Shown here piece by piece: positions 31,718 to 44,739 of a DNA stretch of 64,000 nucleotides. A model generated the notes under the pieces. The model was not told where the DNA came from. It saw only the letters and a program-made list of their open reading frames with translations, and ran no database searches. How positions within the stretch are numbered: the stretch's first letter is position 1; each line of letters begins with the position of its first letter. The stretch is from Cryptomeria japonica (Eukaryota; Streptophyta; Pinopsida; Cupressales; Cupressaceae). The position numbers and the translations under genes are program-made. The stretch lies in the NCBI RefSeq assembly GCF_030272615.1, contig NC_081413.1, positions 330,445,302-330,509,301 on the forward strand, given 5' to 3'.

Positions 31718-34389
31718 ATGGTAGAAACAAGAAGACAAAGATCAATCAAAGAAACGATGGATTTCCTTAAAGGGAAAGGAAAAGATCCTCAACATGATTC
31801 ATCAGATTTCTTTGGAGGTACTTCGAATTCATTGTTTGACAATGATAGCAACTATGAGACCTCTAGTGACATAGATGACGCACATGTTCTTGAAACAACA
31901 CAAGATCCCAAATTTCCATCTAATTTTTATCTTTCCAAATTGAAAGAAATGACTAAGAATGAGACAAATACCAATACAAATACCAATGAAAATACCAATG
32001 ATAATGAAAATGATGATACAAATCAAGTTGATGTGAACACAACAACTAGAAGCGAGGATAAAAATCCTCTAGTGAATCCTTTGAGTACGCTTGTGCAACA
32101 AATTCAGGATTTACAAACACAACTTGCAGCCAAATTACAATTAGGGTCATCACCCAAACAATATACACTTGAGGATATATCTCCATACAAATTTGAAAAA
32201 AACTTGATCATGTTACCTCTTCCCTCAAATTTCCAAGTACCAAAGTTTGACAAATATAAGGGGAAAGGTGATCCATGTGATCATATTAGGGAATTTGCAC
32301 CACATGCATGGAAGTTGTACATAATGAGACTTATCTAATGCGAATTTTTCCTAAGAGTTTGGATGGCCAAGATATAAAGTGGTTTTATAATTTTCCACTG
32401 GGAATTAAATCATTTGATGAATTGGTAGAGAAGTTTATTACATAGTTCTCCTACAACATTGAGCATGAGGTCTCTATGTTAGTTTTTTGCAATAGAAAAC
32501 AATGAAATTGAGAGTCATTTATTAGTTTCTTACAAGGGTGGAGACAACTCGTCAACAAATATCCCTATGATTTACCTAAACAACACAAAATTGAGATAAT
32601 TATTCACAATCTAAATGTTGAATTGAGTTACCAATTGCAACTCCAATGTCCACCTAACTTTTCCAAAGTCATTGATAAAGGTCTTCTCATTGAGAAAAAT
32701 TTGATTGAAAAGGGCAAAAAAAAATCTACAAAGAAAATTTTGTTCCAAGTAATAACAATGACAAATTGAGTTTTTGGACCAAGAACAAAAATATTGTCAA
32801 TGATTGTGTTGTAGATGCACAAACTCTTAAAGAAAAACAACCCATCTTAAATTATCAGGTCCACAAAACAATATAGGCAATCAAAATAATACCAATGCAT
32901 CCAAGCCCAAGACTTCTTATGCTTCTCGAAGTAAATTCACTCCATTAGGTGAAACACTCAAAACTGCTTTGAGAAAACTTATCTTGAATAATCTTATCAC
33001 ATTGCTTGAAGTAAAAGATTATGAACCAAAGGTTAAACCTGCATGGTGGAATGATCAAGACTATTGTAAATTTCATTTAATTAAAGGGCACATAACTAAT
33101 TATTGTTAGAGATTGAAACACACTATACAAGATTTGGTTGACAAAGGGGATATTTTGTGGATGGCCATAAATCCAATGAAGAGAATGTGGCATTTAAGGA
33201 TCCCCTTCTGAATTATAAGAAGGGAACTCTCTCCAAATCAAGTAAAGAGAAGGGAAATTATGCAAATGAGTCTTATGACTACGTTATCAATCACATGTAT
33301 GAAAGTGATTCCTATGTAAATGTGATTACCATAAATAATAAACCTAATTGCAATGTGACAACATGTAATAGAAAAGTCACCCTTGAATGAGCACCGCCTA
33401 AGCCATCATCTATGACTAATTAACACAATATCATAAAGCAGTTTAAGAAAAAAACCGCTCACATATCCATCATAGAGCTTTTACGCTTTTCGCCTACCCA
33501 TAAAGAAATTTTGGAGAAAGCTCTACAAGAGACCAATGTATATATCCCTAGATCTTGATCCCGCACAGTTCCAGGCCATGGTGGGACACCTAACCACTCC
33601 TCATTTCCTATCTTTCATCGAACATGATGACCTTTCTATAACTCAACCCCATAATGCACCTCTTCATATTAAAGTATGTGTACATAAACATAGAATAAAA
33701 AATGTCCTAATAGTTGGAGGGGCTGGTTTGAATATATGCTCTTTGAAATTAGTCCTTGCATTAGGGTTTTCTGAGAATGTTGTGGATCCAAAGAAAAATA
33801 TTACTATTAAATCCTATGATGAGGAAGAGAGAGAATCAAAAGAATCTGTTATCTTGCTATTAAAGTGGGACCAGTGGAGAGAGATGTGGTTTGCCAAGTG
33901 CTCAAACTTGATCTCGCTTATAACATACTCATTGGACAACCCTAGATACATGAAATGCACGCAATCCCATCTATGTACCGTCAATGGTTGAAATTTCCTT
34001 ATAATGGCCAAGAGATAACAATTCAAGGAGATCCCAATCCTTTCCAATATTGAAATACCATTAAGTCAAAGCTTGAAGTAATCGTCTGGAACAATTGTCC
34101 AACTTCACCTCCTATCATACAAGTTTACCCAACTTTAGTACCGTAAAACCTCTAAAGTAGCTAAACCAAAGCTTGAAATCAAAGATCAATTAGGTATGGG
34201 AGAATATTCTATTAAACAAACCTTTTGTATTTCACACCTCCCCCCTTCCCCTAAATCTTATGGCAAACCAACATTGGGAAAGGAAAAATCTTTGTATTCT
34301 AAGAGACAACCTAGAGATAATTTTATCAAATGGGAGACATTATCAGATGGTCTCATTGGATTAAGAAAGGAAGGAATTGTTGAACCTGT
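31718..34389 (+). pseudogene. gag-pro: Tat/Ogre-like gypsy remnant 1: gag, protease, G-patch (broken)
   Basis: Starts MVETRRQRSIKETMDFLKGK. A Gag domain follows (LPLPSNFQVPKFDKYKGKGD) with a frameshift near 32300, after which it resumes ETYLMRIFPKSLDGQDIKWF in another frame with stops. A CxxH...HxxxxC motif (YCKFHLIKGHITNYC) lies at about 33060-33105. The protease region (33536-33991) reads VLIVGGAGLNICSLKL, with the catalytic Asp replaced by Val relative to remnant 2 (VLIDGGVGLNICTLNL). Near 34340 a G-patch-like DGLIGLRKEGIVEP precedes the break at TGTAGACACC (34390). RT, RNase H and integrase are absent. The Tat/Ogre placement is inferred from motif style. Confidence 0.72.
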
Positions 34390-35825
34390 AGACACCTAAA
34401 AATGTCTCATCAATCTTGCACTAATTATTCATCTTATTAATTAAATAATTCTTTAATTATTTAATTATTTAATTAAAATAATTAAATTCTTCTAAATTAA
34501 TTTTAATCATCATTTCAACATCATTAATTATTCTATTTCTATCGCCTTAATCAGTTAATCATTTAACCCTTTCTATATAGTTAATTAAATATTTGTTATT
34601 TAATTAATTACGATTAAAACCTTTAATTAAATAATCTTTATTATTTAATTAAAATTCAATTTCTAAATAATTAAATAATGTCTTAAAATTATTTAATTAA
34701 CTAACCTAATCTTTTCAAATATTCAAAATCCAAAATTTCAAATTTCCCCCAAATTCTAATTTCATTAAAATTTCAATTACATGTGCATTTCACTTTTCGA
34801 AAATCCAAATTCAAATTAAATAAAATCAAATTTGAATTTAATTTCAAATTCTTATAGCACATGTTGAAATTCTAACTGGCACTAACTTTCAATTTGACTG
34901 GGCAATCAATTCAATCAATTGAGCTATCTATTCAGTCATCTCCCCAGTTAACTCAGTTAACTCCTCACTCACCTTTTTCAACTCTCAATCAAATTTTTGG
35001 AATAGAGAAATCAAATCAGTTAACAAATCAATCTAATCAGTTCACTGATCAATCAATCCAGTTGACTCATCAATAAAATGAGTTAAACTCTCAATCAATT
35101 ATGGTTCAAGCAATCTCCACTATTGATCAATTATGTTCCTGAATGCATCTTATCCATCCATTTCTCTCCTCCAGAATCAATAAATTCAGCTCAATTTCTC
35201 CTAATTTTCCCTAACCACTATCTTTAGAATTATTATGTCTAACTTATGCATGTATCCTAGTGCAACACTGAGAGCCACACCACACGATGATGAAGAAGAG
35301 CAATAGAATCCATCAATGGAGCCAATGGGGGAGTTTTTTGCATTTGATTTCTATTGTTTATTTCATTGTGCTTAAGGATTTAACTAGTTAATCTAGCTTA
35401 TTTATGACTAAATTTTCCCTTAAAACAAGTGTTTAACTCGATGTGAAGAACAACAAACTAACACCTTTTCTTGATTTGGTGTTATTTCTAGGTCCTATGT
35501 ACGGATTTCAGCCTGATTTGACATTTTTGCAAGTTACTTGTACGACATCACACAAACAGAGAAAAACATTTCACATTCGTAGGCACAAAAATTCGCATGC
35601 GCCCTTTGCCAATTTCACATTCATTCTTCGGCCATTTCGCATTCTTCCATATTATATTTTGCAATCGTTAATAAAGAATGTCGCATATGTTTGAAATAGA
35701 GACACATGCCCAGAATTGAATCATTTCAATTAGCGACTAATATTTCTCCTCTGTCTTAATCAAATTGTTTAAATCTGGAAATTTTACATTTTGTTGTTTT
35801 CATTTTTGTGTATTTACTTAAAATA
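34390..35825 (+). repeat. Probable LTR of a Tat-type element, left part
   Basis: Begins TGTAGACACCTAAAAATGTC directly where the G-patch coding stops, the common start of plant Tat-like LTRs. It has a very AT-rich section full of TTAATTAA/ATTTAATT strings (34430-34860) and a later part with repeated TTCGCATTC strings (35560-35690) that recur at 39440-39520. That suggests the same LTR continues beyond the insertion at 35826. The 3' end is not found, so this is tentative. Confidence 0.45.
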
Positions 35826-36171
35826 TGTTAGAGTAATCGGGTCTTTACTTGATTAATTAAATGACATTTGTTTAATTAATTAAGTTCCCCTTTATATCTT
35901 TTAAACTTTGGCTAACATTAGGTTTATTAATTATTATGTGCAAGCCTAGGGTTTTCCCTTTTAGGGTTTCTTGACCTATTAGAGGTTGAATTCTTTTCTT
36001 TGTATCATTATTCTATTGCATGTTTTTGTGAATACAAAGCTCTCATATTCTTGAGCATTTTCCTGTGTTTATGTTTTTCTCTGTTGCTTCCTTGTTTCTC
36101 CTTGTAATAGGTTTATTCATCTTGCGGAGATCATTTGGGCTCCTGTGGTGTTGTATTTCTCAACTCTCACA
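35826..36171 (+). repeat. LTR copy 1 of the dimer (346 bp)
   Basis: TGTTAGAGTAATCGGGTC...CAACTCTCACA, followed by PBS TGGTATCAGAGCC at 36172-36184. Confidence 0.85.
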
Positions 36172-37276
36172 TGGTATCAGAGCCAGACCTCATGGTATTG
36201 GAATTTTTTTCCAATTTTGTTGTTTGCTTGTACTTTTTTCTAGTCAAAGTGGGGTCACTTTTCTGCACTTTCGGGGCCGTAGAATGAGCATCCGAACTCT
36301 ATTTTTCGAAAACTTAATATTGTTGGAAAGCTTGTTCTATGTACTTTCCATTCATATGAGTTTTCTTTCCAGATTCCGCTCCAGGAATATTTTATTCATT
36401 TTTATTTTATTTTCAGCACTTTGGTAAATATCTTAGATGTTTCAGGTCCTGGGATCTCTTTCTCTGAGTAAGATGTCTTATTTTTTGTTGTTCTTTCTGT
36501 TTCCAATCTTCTTATCATTGTATCTTTTTATTTCTACACATGCACTGAGATAAAGTTCCATCATGCATTGTTTACTTGGGATTTTGCACATCTTGTGCCT
36601 TATTGTACATGAACTACTTCTAAAGTGTCATGGGGGGGTTGATGTTTGCCTTTGTTTTCCATCTACCTTTGTCACATGAGTGTTCCTTCCATGACATTCG
36701 CCTCATGATGTGTGTCAAGTGAGTGTTCCTTCCACAACACTATGTACTTTCTCAGCACCTTTAATGTTCCTGGTTCTTCGTCATGCAGTTCTTGTTGGTC
36801 GTTCTTTTCAGTGTTCCTGTCCCTCTCCCTTTTCAACATTATGGGGAGGTTTGTTCTATTGGTTCTAATGCTTCTGGTTCAATTGATCGGCTCTTCAGGA
36901 TTTTATTTCTCATGTCGTTTGTATCTTCGAGTTCAGTTGTTTGCCCTTGTTTGCCATCTGATTCGAGTAGTGTCATTTAAGGGCACTCATGCAGATTACA
37001 GCCTTCTCTACCTGGTCATGTTCTATTTTAGTAGAGGTTCTTCAGATCAGCAGTTACTAATCAACAATGTTTGTATCTTTTTCATGCTTCAATGGTGTTC
37101 TTTTATCTCTTTTTGGAGAGGAGTTTTTCCCACTGGGTTTTCTCTTTTTTATCCATTTCATAGAGATTTCCTTGTATTTGGGTACCTGATCAGGCCTTGT
37201 TGTTGAGACCCATCTTTCCTACTTTTAGTAGTTGTTCTAGGTTTTAGCTTCTCCCTAAGTCTAGCTTAATAGGGGG
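36172..37276 (+). other. Interior 1 of the small element
   Basis: A 1105-bp T-rich interior. A 164-codon plus-strand frame (36712-37206) is hydrophobic and low-complexity, and its equivalent in interior 2 is frameshifted, so it is not supported as a gene. Confidence 0.7.
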
Positions 37277-37628
37277 TGTTAGAGTAATCGGGTCTTTACT
37301 TGATTAATTACACGACATTTGTTTAATTAATTAAGTTCCCCTTTATCTCTTTTACACTTAAGCTAACATTAGGTGCATAATAATTAATTATTATGTGCAA
37401 GCCTAGAGTTTTCCCTTTTAGGGTTTCTTGACCTATTAGAGGTTGAATTATTTTCTTTGTATCATTATTCTATTACACATTTTTGTGAATACAGAGCTCT
37501 CATATTCTTGAGCATTTTCCAGTGTTTATGTTTTTCTCTATTGCTTCCTTGCTTCTCCTTGTAACAGGTTTATTCATCTTCCAGAGATCATTTGGGCTCC
37601 TATGGTGTTGTATTTCTCAATTCTCACA
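37277..37628 (+). repeat. LTR copy 2 of the dimer (352 bp)
   Basis: Central LTR shared by both units, preceded by TAATAGGGGG and followed by TGGTATCAAAGTTGG. Confidence 0.85.
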
Positions 37629-38739
37629 TGGTATCAAAGTTGGACCTCATGGTATTGGAATTTTTTTCCAATTTTTCTATTTGCCTGTACTTTTTTCCAG
37701 TCAAAGTGGGGTCACTTTTCTGCACTTCAGAGGCCGTAGAATGAGCATCCGAACTCCATTTTTCAAAAACTTTATATTGTTGGAAAACTTGTTCTGTGTG
37801 CTTTCCAGTCATATGATTTTTCTTTCCAGATTCTGCTCCAGGAATATTTTATTCAGTTTTTTGCTTTTCAGCACTCTGGTAAATATCCTGGATGTTTCAG
37901 GTCCTGGGATCTCTTTCTCTAAGTAGGATGTCTCATTTTTGTTTGTTCTTTCTGTTTCCAGTCTTCTTATCATTGTATCTTTTTATTTCTACACACGCAC
38001 TAAGATAAAGTTCCATCATGCATTGTTTACTTGGGATCTTGCACATCTTGTGCCTTATTGTACATGCACTACTTCTAAAGTGCCATGGGGGGGTTGATGT
38101 TTTCCTTTGTTTTCCATCTACCTTTGTCACATGAGTGTTCCTTCCATGACATTCACCTTATTATGTGTATCAAGTGAGTGTTCCTTACACGACACTATGT
38201 ACTTTCTTAGCACCTTTGATGTTCCTGGTTCTTCGTCATGCAATTCTTGTTGGTCGTTCTTTTTAGTGTTCCTATCCCTCTCCCTTTTCAGCCTTATGGG
38301 GAGGTTTATCCTGTTGGTTCTAATGCTTCTATGGTTTGATTGATTAGCTCTTTAGGCTTTGGTTTCTCATGTTGTCTGTATCTTCGAGTTCAGTTGTTTG
38401 CCCTTGTTTTCTATCTGATTCGAGTAGTGTCATTTGAGGGCACTCATGCAGATTACAATCTTCTCTACCTTCTCATGTTCTATTTCAGTAGAGGTTCTTC
38501 ATATCAGCAGTTACTCTTCGACAGTGTTTGCATCTATTTCATGCTTCAGTGGTGTTCTTTTATCTCTTTTTGGAGAGGAGTTTTTTCCCACTGGGTTTTC
38601 TCTTTTTTCTCCATTTCATAGAGATTTCCTTGTATTTGGGTACCTGATCAGGCCTTGTTGTCAGGACCCATCTTTCCTACTTTTAGTAGTTGTTCTAGGT
38701 TTTAGCTTCTCCCTAAGTATAGCTTAACAGGGGGGGGGG
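37629..38739 (+). other. Interior 2 of the small element
   Basis: A 1111-bp copy of 36172-37276 with scattered substitutions and small indels. No coding capacity recognised. Confidence 0.7.
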
Positions 38740-39129
38740 TGTTAGAGTAATCGGGTCTTTACTTGATTAATTAAACGACATTTGTTTAATTAATTAAGTT
38801 CCCCTTTATCTCTTTTACACTTAAGCTAATATTAGGTGCATAATAATTAATTCTTTTATTAATTATTATGTGCAAGCCTAGTGTTTTCCCTTTTAGGGTT
38901 TCTTGACCTATTAGAGGTTTAATTCTTTTCTTTGTATCATTATTCTATTACACATTTTTGTGAATACAGAGGTCTCATATTCTCGAGCATTTTCCCGTGT
39001 TTATGTTTTTCTGCATTTTCCTGTGTTTATGTTTTTCTCTGTTGCTTCCTTTCTTTTCCTTGTAATAGGTTTATTCAGCTTACAGAGATCATTTGGGCTC
39101 CTGTGGTGTTGTATTTCCCAACTCTCACA
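38740..39129 (+). repeat. LTR copy 3 of the dimer (390 bp)
   Basis: Longer than the other two because of an extra AT segment near 38845 and a duplicated TTTTCC(C/T)GTGTTTATGTTT segment near 38990-39040. Confidence 0.85.
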
Positions 39130-39673
39130 AAATGCTTATAATCTATGCAATGCAGGGTGAAACTTAGAATTGCAAGATCAAGGAGGAGAGCTAAATAGAG
39201 AAAAAAACAACAATATTTCCAAAACTTGTTAGAAGCAGAGTGGAAATTCAACAAACCCAAGCTACAAATTGCTTATGCCAGATACTTAAAGCTTGTCTAT
39301 GTCTATATACAAAAATATGGAATGATAGAAGGAACATCATTAAGGTTTTAGAGAAAAAGCTTGTTAAAAATTTCAATTATCTAACATTATATTTTGATAG
39401 CATTTTGATTTCTATTTTTATGTCCTTAAGTATGTCACATGCATTTTGATAGAAATTCGCAATCATTTTGTCAGAAATTCGCATTTGGTGTTATGTTGGG
39501 TCGCATTCGTATTCGTTTATTGAATTTTTCACACTCATTAGATAAGTATAGATTTCATTCTATTGTAGTCTACTATTTTCTTTTTCAGGTTTTTTGGTTC
39601 TACTAATAGTCTATCTACAACGTGTGGCGGGAAGTACAGAGAAGAAATGATCAATCCAAGACTCCTATTTGAA
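39130..39673 (+). other. Continuation of the sequence interrupted by the dimer
   Basis: No gene. Strings such as AAATTCGCATTTGG and GTCGCATTCG resemble 35560-35690, consistent with one LTR interrupted at 35826. Confidence 0.4.
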
Positions 39674-39678
39674 ACTAC
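39674..39678. repeat. Target site duplication ACTAC, left copy
   Basis: ACTAC abuts the LTR at 39679 and is repeated at 46878-46882. Confidence 0.8.
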
Positions 39679-40832
39679 TATAAAGTAGAAAATTGGAGGG
39701 CTTAGCAAATTCACCACGGGGAAAGGAGAATTCACAAAGTTTAATTTTCACTTGGAGTAACTTTCATTCAAAAGAGGGGGAAGAGTCTACTAGATCCAAT
39801 CCTAAATGATGCAAGGACTGAATACTAAGTAGATTTATAGTGTTTGGAATGTGTTTGACTCTCTTTTGTAATTTGGATAAGTAAAGTGCTAAATTAAAGA
39901 CAAAGTAAGTGGAAATAGTGAGCTACAGATTCATGATTTCATTGTGCATCTGGATCTGAGAAGTTTGAAATGATTCGAAGCTGCTTTGCAAAATCTACCA
40001 AAAGTTGTAGGGACCATGTTTCTAGACCAGGTCGCCCTCCTATCAGTCCTCTGAACTTTCCACGTGTCGAAAAGGGTTTTTCTGTCTTTGCAAATAAAGC
40101 CTAATTCTAGAAGTACAGTTGTGCACCTGCTTCCTGCACACAAAAAGAAGAGGAAAGGAGTTGGGAATAATGGTTTGCTTAAGTCAAACCCCGGTTTGGA
40201 ATCAACCTTGAAAGAAATACTACAAATGCTTGAAATAAATGATGGAAAGGTATACCTTCAAATTTGCAATACATGATGATGATGCTTTTCTTTTTAGATG
40301 TAATCACATATGTATGAAATGGCATGGACATGACAAAACCTTAACACACACACATTCTTGCAAATGGATGATGTAATGTTGCTCCAATGGATAGATGAAG
40401 AATATGCAGCCTTGAAGAATGCTTGATGTAGTCTCCTTGTCTTGTGATCTCTATTGTGTTCTTACATTGTCGTGTTATGCCAAATGAGAGGAGAAGACCT
40501 CCTTATATACTTTCCTGTCATCAAACATTTTATTTTTAGACATAGGTTGACATAGGGAATTTATTTATCGCTCAAATTTGAGATAGGGCCTATGGGCCAA
40601 AATAGGTCCTGATTAGGGAGGACCAGGGCATGGTGCCTGGTCCTAGTGGGGAATAGGATGCCCTAATTTAGGCCACGATCAAGAGACATGCAAGGTGAAA
40701 GATGAAAAAAATGAGGTTTGGTTGCATAGGAGAGGCATAAACATGTCTCAATCAAGCATGGGGATCAAGCCGATAAGGTGAGGGCCCAAAATGCAGTCAA
40801 AATTGCAAGGGGTGCAATTTTAGGATGCTACA
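39679..40832 (-). repeat. 3' LTR of the minus-strand gypsy-like element
   Basis: 1154 bp, homologous to 45707-46877 but lacking about 25 bp near its distal end. The ACTAC duplication fixes the boundary at 39679. Confidence 0.75.
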
Positions 40833-42576
40833 TTTAGCCCCTATTTTAGTGGGAGTATGAGCTTACACAAATAATCATGGTAAAGTAGAAGGAGATGAGG
40901 AATGAGTAGCAAAATCACGAGTATAAGATGTCACTATTCTCGAGGAACTAAGCCCCGAATCTTAGGATCTCCACTCACTCAAACATATGAAAGGGCACAC
41001 AAAACAAGACAAAAACAAAAAGACAAACAAAGGCAAAGAAACAAAGGCGCATAAGACCCAAAAGCTAAAGACCAAAAACAAAACCTTAAGTCAACTAGCC
41101 GAAGAGACCTCGATATCAAAATGTCTCAACAACTAATATCATTCTTAAAAAATGTGTCTCATGAATACAAATGATCACATAAAAGAGAAAATAAAGCATC
41201 ATCCATGAACTATCAATATAAAAACTATGAGTTCATGAGAGGAATAAGAGAGAACATGAATGCACGCTAGATGTGTTTATCTAGGTGATCCATGAGAAGA
41301 ATGGCGAGGGAGAGTGTGGACTACTTGCCCCTAGATGTTTTTATCTAGGTGATCCATGGGGAGAAAAGGACATAGACAACTCGCCCCTAGATGTTTTTAT
41401 CTAGGTGATCCATGTAGGGAGGAGAGTAGTCTAGCTTCTTTTAGCTAGTTCCACCCATTATCGTGCATGTGTGCAAGTGATGTTTGGTTTCAAGTGTATA
41501 GCACCCCGTGTAAGAGTCTTTGCTCTATTTTTTAGTGTGCTTAAAACTATTTAAGACATGTAATGTAAATGTGAATTCAAAGGGGTAACTGTGTGTGCAC
41601 AAATGTGTGAATGCCAAGTGGCAGATACATGTCTGGTTTCGAGGCCATCCCGTTTAAGACTTTGTTATTTTTCGGTGATGTGTAACCCTGTCTAAGACAT
41701 ATATCAAATGCTATGTCTGGTTTTGAGTGTGAAGAATCTCTCTCTAAGAGTTTTTAACTCTAGTTTTGAGAATTAACAACCCATTTAAGACATGAAAAAA
41801 ATGATATGCAAGAGAATAGTACAATATGGTGCAAGGGGAGCGATATGGATGCCCCCCCTTAAGATGTCAACATAGTTCCATGTTGATATCTTAAGGAAGC
41901 TAGAGACAAGGATACCTTACCTTCAACACCAATGATATATCCATTAGGCAACAATGTCATAAATCCAAGCTAGAGAGGGAATACTCTTCAAGAAAGGATA
42001 AGATAGTTTAAAAAGAGATATCTTGCAACATGTGTAAAGGAGATCCTTGGAGGAGAAGAGATATTTCCTTGAAATACATATACCTCCAAGAGGAGCTATC
42101 TTAAACAAACATAACATCTTCTATTAAAAGAAAGGAAGGAGAACAAGAATTCATACCTTCCTCCTATTGCTAAGTGAAAGGGATTCTTGATGAAGGATGA
42201 CACACTTTTGACCTAATGTGAGGGGTAATTTTATGATAGATGTACATTGTCAAGTGAAGAAGAGGTTGTATCCAAGGACTTATACCTCTTGTATAAGAGA
42301 TAATCCTTGAGAAACCAATAACTTAACACAAGAAATGACACCCAACCATGAACCAACACCACTCCACAAAGGAAATTTAGATCCTTAGAGAGGAGAGAGA
42401 GATGAGGAGAAATCAATCATTTCCCCCCAAGTGTAAGGAAAATGAGAAGAATTACACAATATTCTAAGGAGAGATTAGGCACAAATAAATGCACAATATA
42501 CTCACATGAATGGATATCCAATGCAAGAAAAGACATTAGTTTATGTAAAATGCATCTCAAAAGAAGTGGTAATCTT

Positions 42577-42630
<54 letters not shown>

Positions 42631-43299
42631 ACATATTCCTATAAGGAGGTATTAATCATAAGAGACATACCATTGGAAGAAATCACATCAAAACATGAAA
42701 AATGCGACTCCTAAAGGGAATAGTGATACATTAGATAGAAAGAGAGAGGGTGGAAAAGCCATCCTTTCCCTCTAGGCAAGAGGACAAAGAGGAAAATTAC
42801 ACATCTTCTAGAGAGAGGTTATTCATAAGAGATAGACAGTTTAAAACAAAGAATAGGTCCTAACCAAGGAACAAACATGTGCTCGCATGAAGGATAACTC
42901 TATGCAAGAAAGGACATCATGTGATGAATAACACAACACAACAAAAGGGGTAATTTTCAAAGAGCAAGAAAGAGGAAGAGGAAGGTTTACAAAAGTTATT
43001 CATAAAATATGCACTATTTCAAGCAAGGAATAGGTCCCATCCAATGAAAAAATATGTGCTCACCTGAAGGTTAATTCTATGCAAGAAAGGACATCACTTT
43101 ATGAATAATGCAATCACCAAGAAAATAGTAAAACCTTAGAAAGAGGAGAGAAAGATGCGAAATCGTGTTGCTATCCCAAGATATTGGATGTTGAAGAAGC
43201 ACCAACTATAATGACAAATATCCCCCAATTAAGCTCACTAATTGTGTCATAGGGTGAGGAGAAACATGAGGGTGAAAGGAGTGCTAAGGCACTACCTTT
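40833..43299 (-). other. Long simple-repeat-rich non-coding interior
   Basis: No gene. The plus strand is strongly purine-biased. It contains three copies of a block with CTAGATGTTTTTATCTAG (41267, 41331, 41387), a (GA)n run (42581-42627), and imperfect copies of an AATAGGTCC...GCAAGAAAGGACATCA block at 42852 and 43029 (177 bp apart), with a weaker one near 42490. Confidence 0.65.
42581..42627. repeat. (GA)n microsatellite
   Basis: 47 bp of uninterrupted GA dinucleotides. Confidence 0.97.
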
Positions 43300-44739
43300 T
43301 CACCTAGAAAGAGAGAAAGATCTATTGAAATACATACGAGCACGATCATATTGTTCTTGAACAAATTCCTTAAATGCTTTACACTTTCTAAGAGAATGAG
43401 AATAACAATTATGAAAAAGACAATGTAAATCACCTTTCTTATCCTTATAATTATAATTAGGTCTAATGAAAGGAAAAGCAATATTCTTATCATACTTCAA
43501 TCTCCAAAAAATTCTAGTTGCTAATCTTTCTTGATCATGAATAGTTGTAGGTTTATTCTTTTGAGATTTAGGATAAGAGTTGTTATTAGAAGAGGAAGGA
43601 TTGTCATCTATGACTTTAACTTTACCACTATCGATAAGTTCTTTTATTGAATTTTGAAAATCGGGACAATCTTCGGCATGGTGATCATGGGTTTGATGAA
43701 ATAAACAAAAAGGATTTTTTGAAGAAGAATCCCTTTTGCGAGCACTAATGGCTTGTTGGATTAAAAGATGATTTTTGAAGTTTTTAAATACTAAGGAGTT
43801 CATCCATAGGAGATTTATTATCATTCCCTAGGCCTTATGTGGTTATTTGTGTAGGAGGGTTTATAGGGACTTGAATTCCTTGTTGAAAAATTTCAAGTCC
43901 TTGTCCTCTAAAACCTTGTTTTGATATTATGTTGAAGCCACTCCTATAAGAATCATTTAATTGAGAAGGCGGGGGAACATTATAATAAATTTATTTGAAG
44001 TTTTTAGTGTAAGGATGTTTATAAGGAATGAAAGGATTAGTAGATGAAGAAGGAATATCTTGTAAAGGAGGATTTTTCATTCTTTCATCATTCATATCCT
44101 CTTTGGTAGATTGGGAAGGAAGATACTTATCATCTAAGGCCTCATCTTTACTTAATGTTAAATGGGGAGAGAGATCATGAATGAAATGCATGGCATAATC
44201 TTCTCTACAAATTCTTTTATGTTTAAGATAGGCTCGAGGAGAATAAGGAGGATCTAGAGAGATGGAAACACCAATATTTTAACCTTGCCCCCTTGTGCAA
44301 GGGTACATGTATGAGAAGAAGATGGGGCCATGTTTCTCTTCAATACTTTCTCTCCATTAGAGAGATCATTGATAGGAGTATTAACTCTTTCTTCATTCAC
44401 ATTAGATATTCTAGGAGAGGTGCAAGTACTAGGTTTCTCATTGTCATCTCTAGGATTAGGATCTACAAAAGCTTTTAGGCGATCTACGTATGAAATGCAT
44501 TTTCCCAAAAGCATCACCATAACACAACATGCATCATAAATAAAATTTTTGAGATCTAATCTATGAAAATGAATCAACTTGGAAATCCGAAGAATGCAAT
44601 ATGTCCAAGTGCTATGTATAAAAAGAAGTAACATGAAGTGAAAGAAGCCATTATCCAACACATATTTATAATAAATGTACATAAGAAGCAATGTAATCAT
44701 ATGTGAAATAGAAAATAGATCAAGTCCATTAATTGCCAT
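43300..44739 (-). pseudogene. gag: Gag-like remnant of the minus-strand gypsy-like element
   Basis: Three minus-strand open segments (44739-44254, 44191-43991, 43824-43300) joined by stops and frame changes. The last contains FCLFHQTHDHHAEDCPDF then QNSIKELIDSGKVKV, the CxxH...H...C motif followed by a helix that plant gypsy Gag proteins carry, and a second Cys/His group (LHCLFHNCYSHSLRKCKAF). The upstream segments are proline- and serine-rich. A capsid core is not clearly recognisable. The role would be RNA binding; the gene is inactive. Confidence 0.55.

Larger units (their letters stand above)
35826..39129 (+). mobile_element. Small non-autonomous LTR element as a tandem dimer (three LTRs, two interiors)
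   Basis: Three direct LTR copies (35826-36171, 37277-37628, 38740-39129), all starting TGTTAGAGTAATCGGG and ending CTCTCACA or TTCTCACA, alternate with two homologous interiors of 1105 and 1111 bp. PBS-like TGGTATCAGAGCC follows the first LTR and TGGTATCAAAGTT the second. Poly-G purine tracts (AATAGGGGG; AACAGGGGGGGGG) precede LTRs 2 and 3. Flanks AAATA (35821-35825) and AAATG (39130-39134) are a probable target duplication with one mismatch. No retroviral protein motif occurs inside. The dimer structure is what LTR-LTR unequal recombination leaves. Confidence 0.85.

Noticed and set aside
34430-34860. Origin or scaffold attachment region from TTAATTAA richness
   Set aside because: Composition alone does not support it; the stretch is better explained as AT-rich LTR U3.
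36712-37206. 164-codon hydrophobic frame in the small-element interior
   Set aside because: The second interior copy is frameshifted, composition follows the T-rich strand, and no domain is present.
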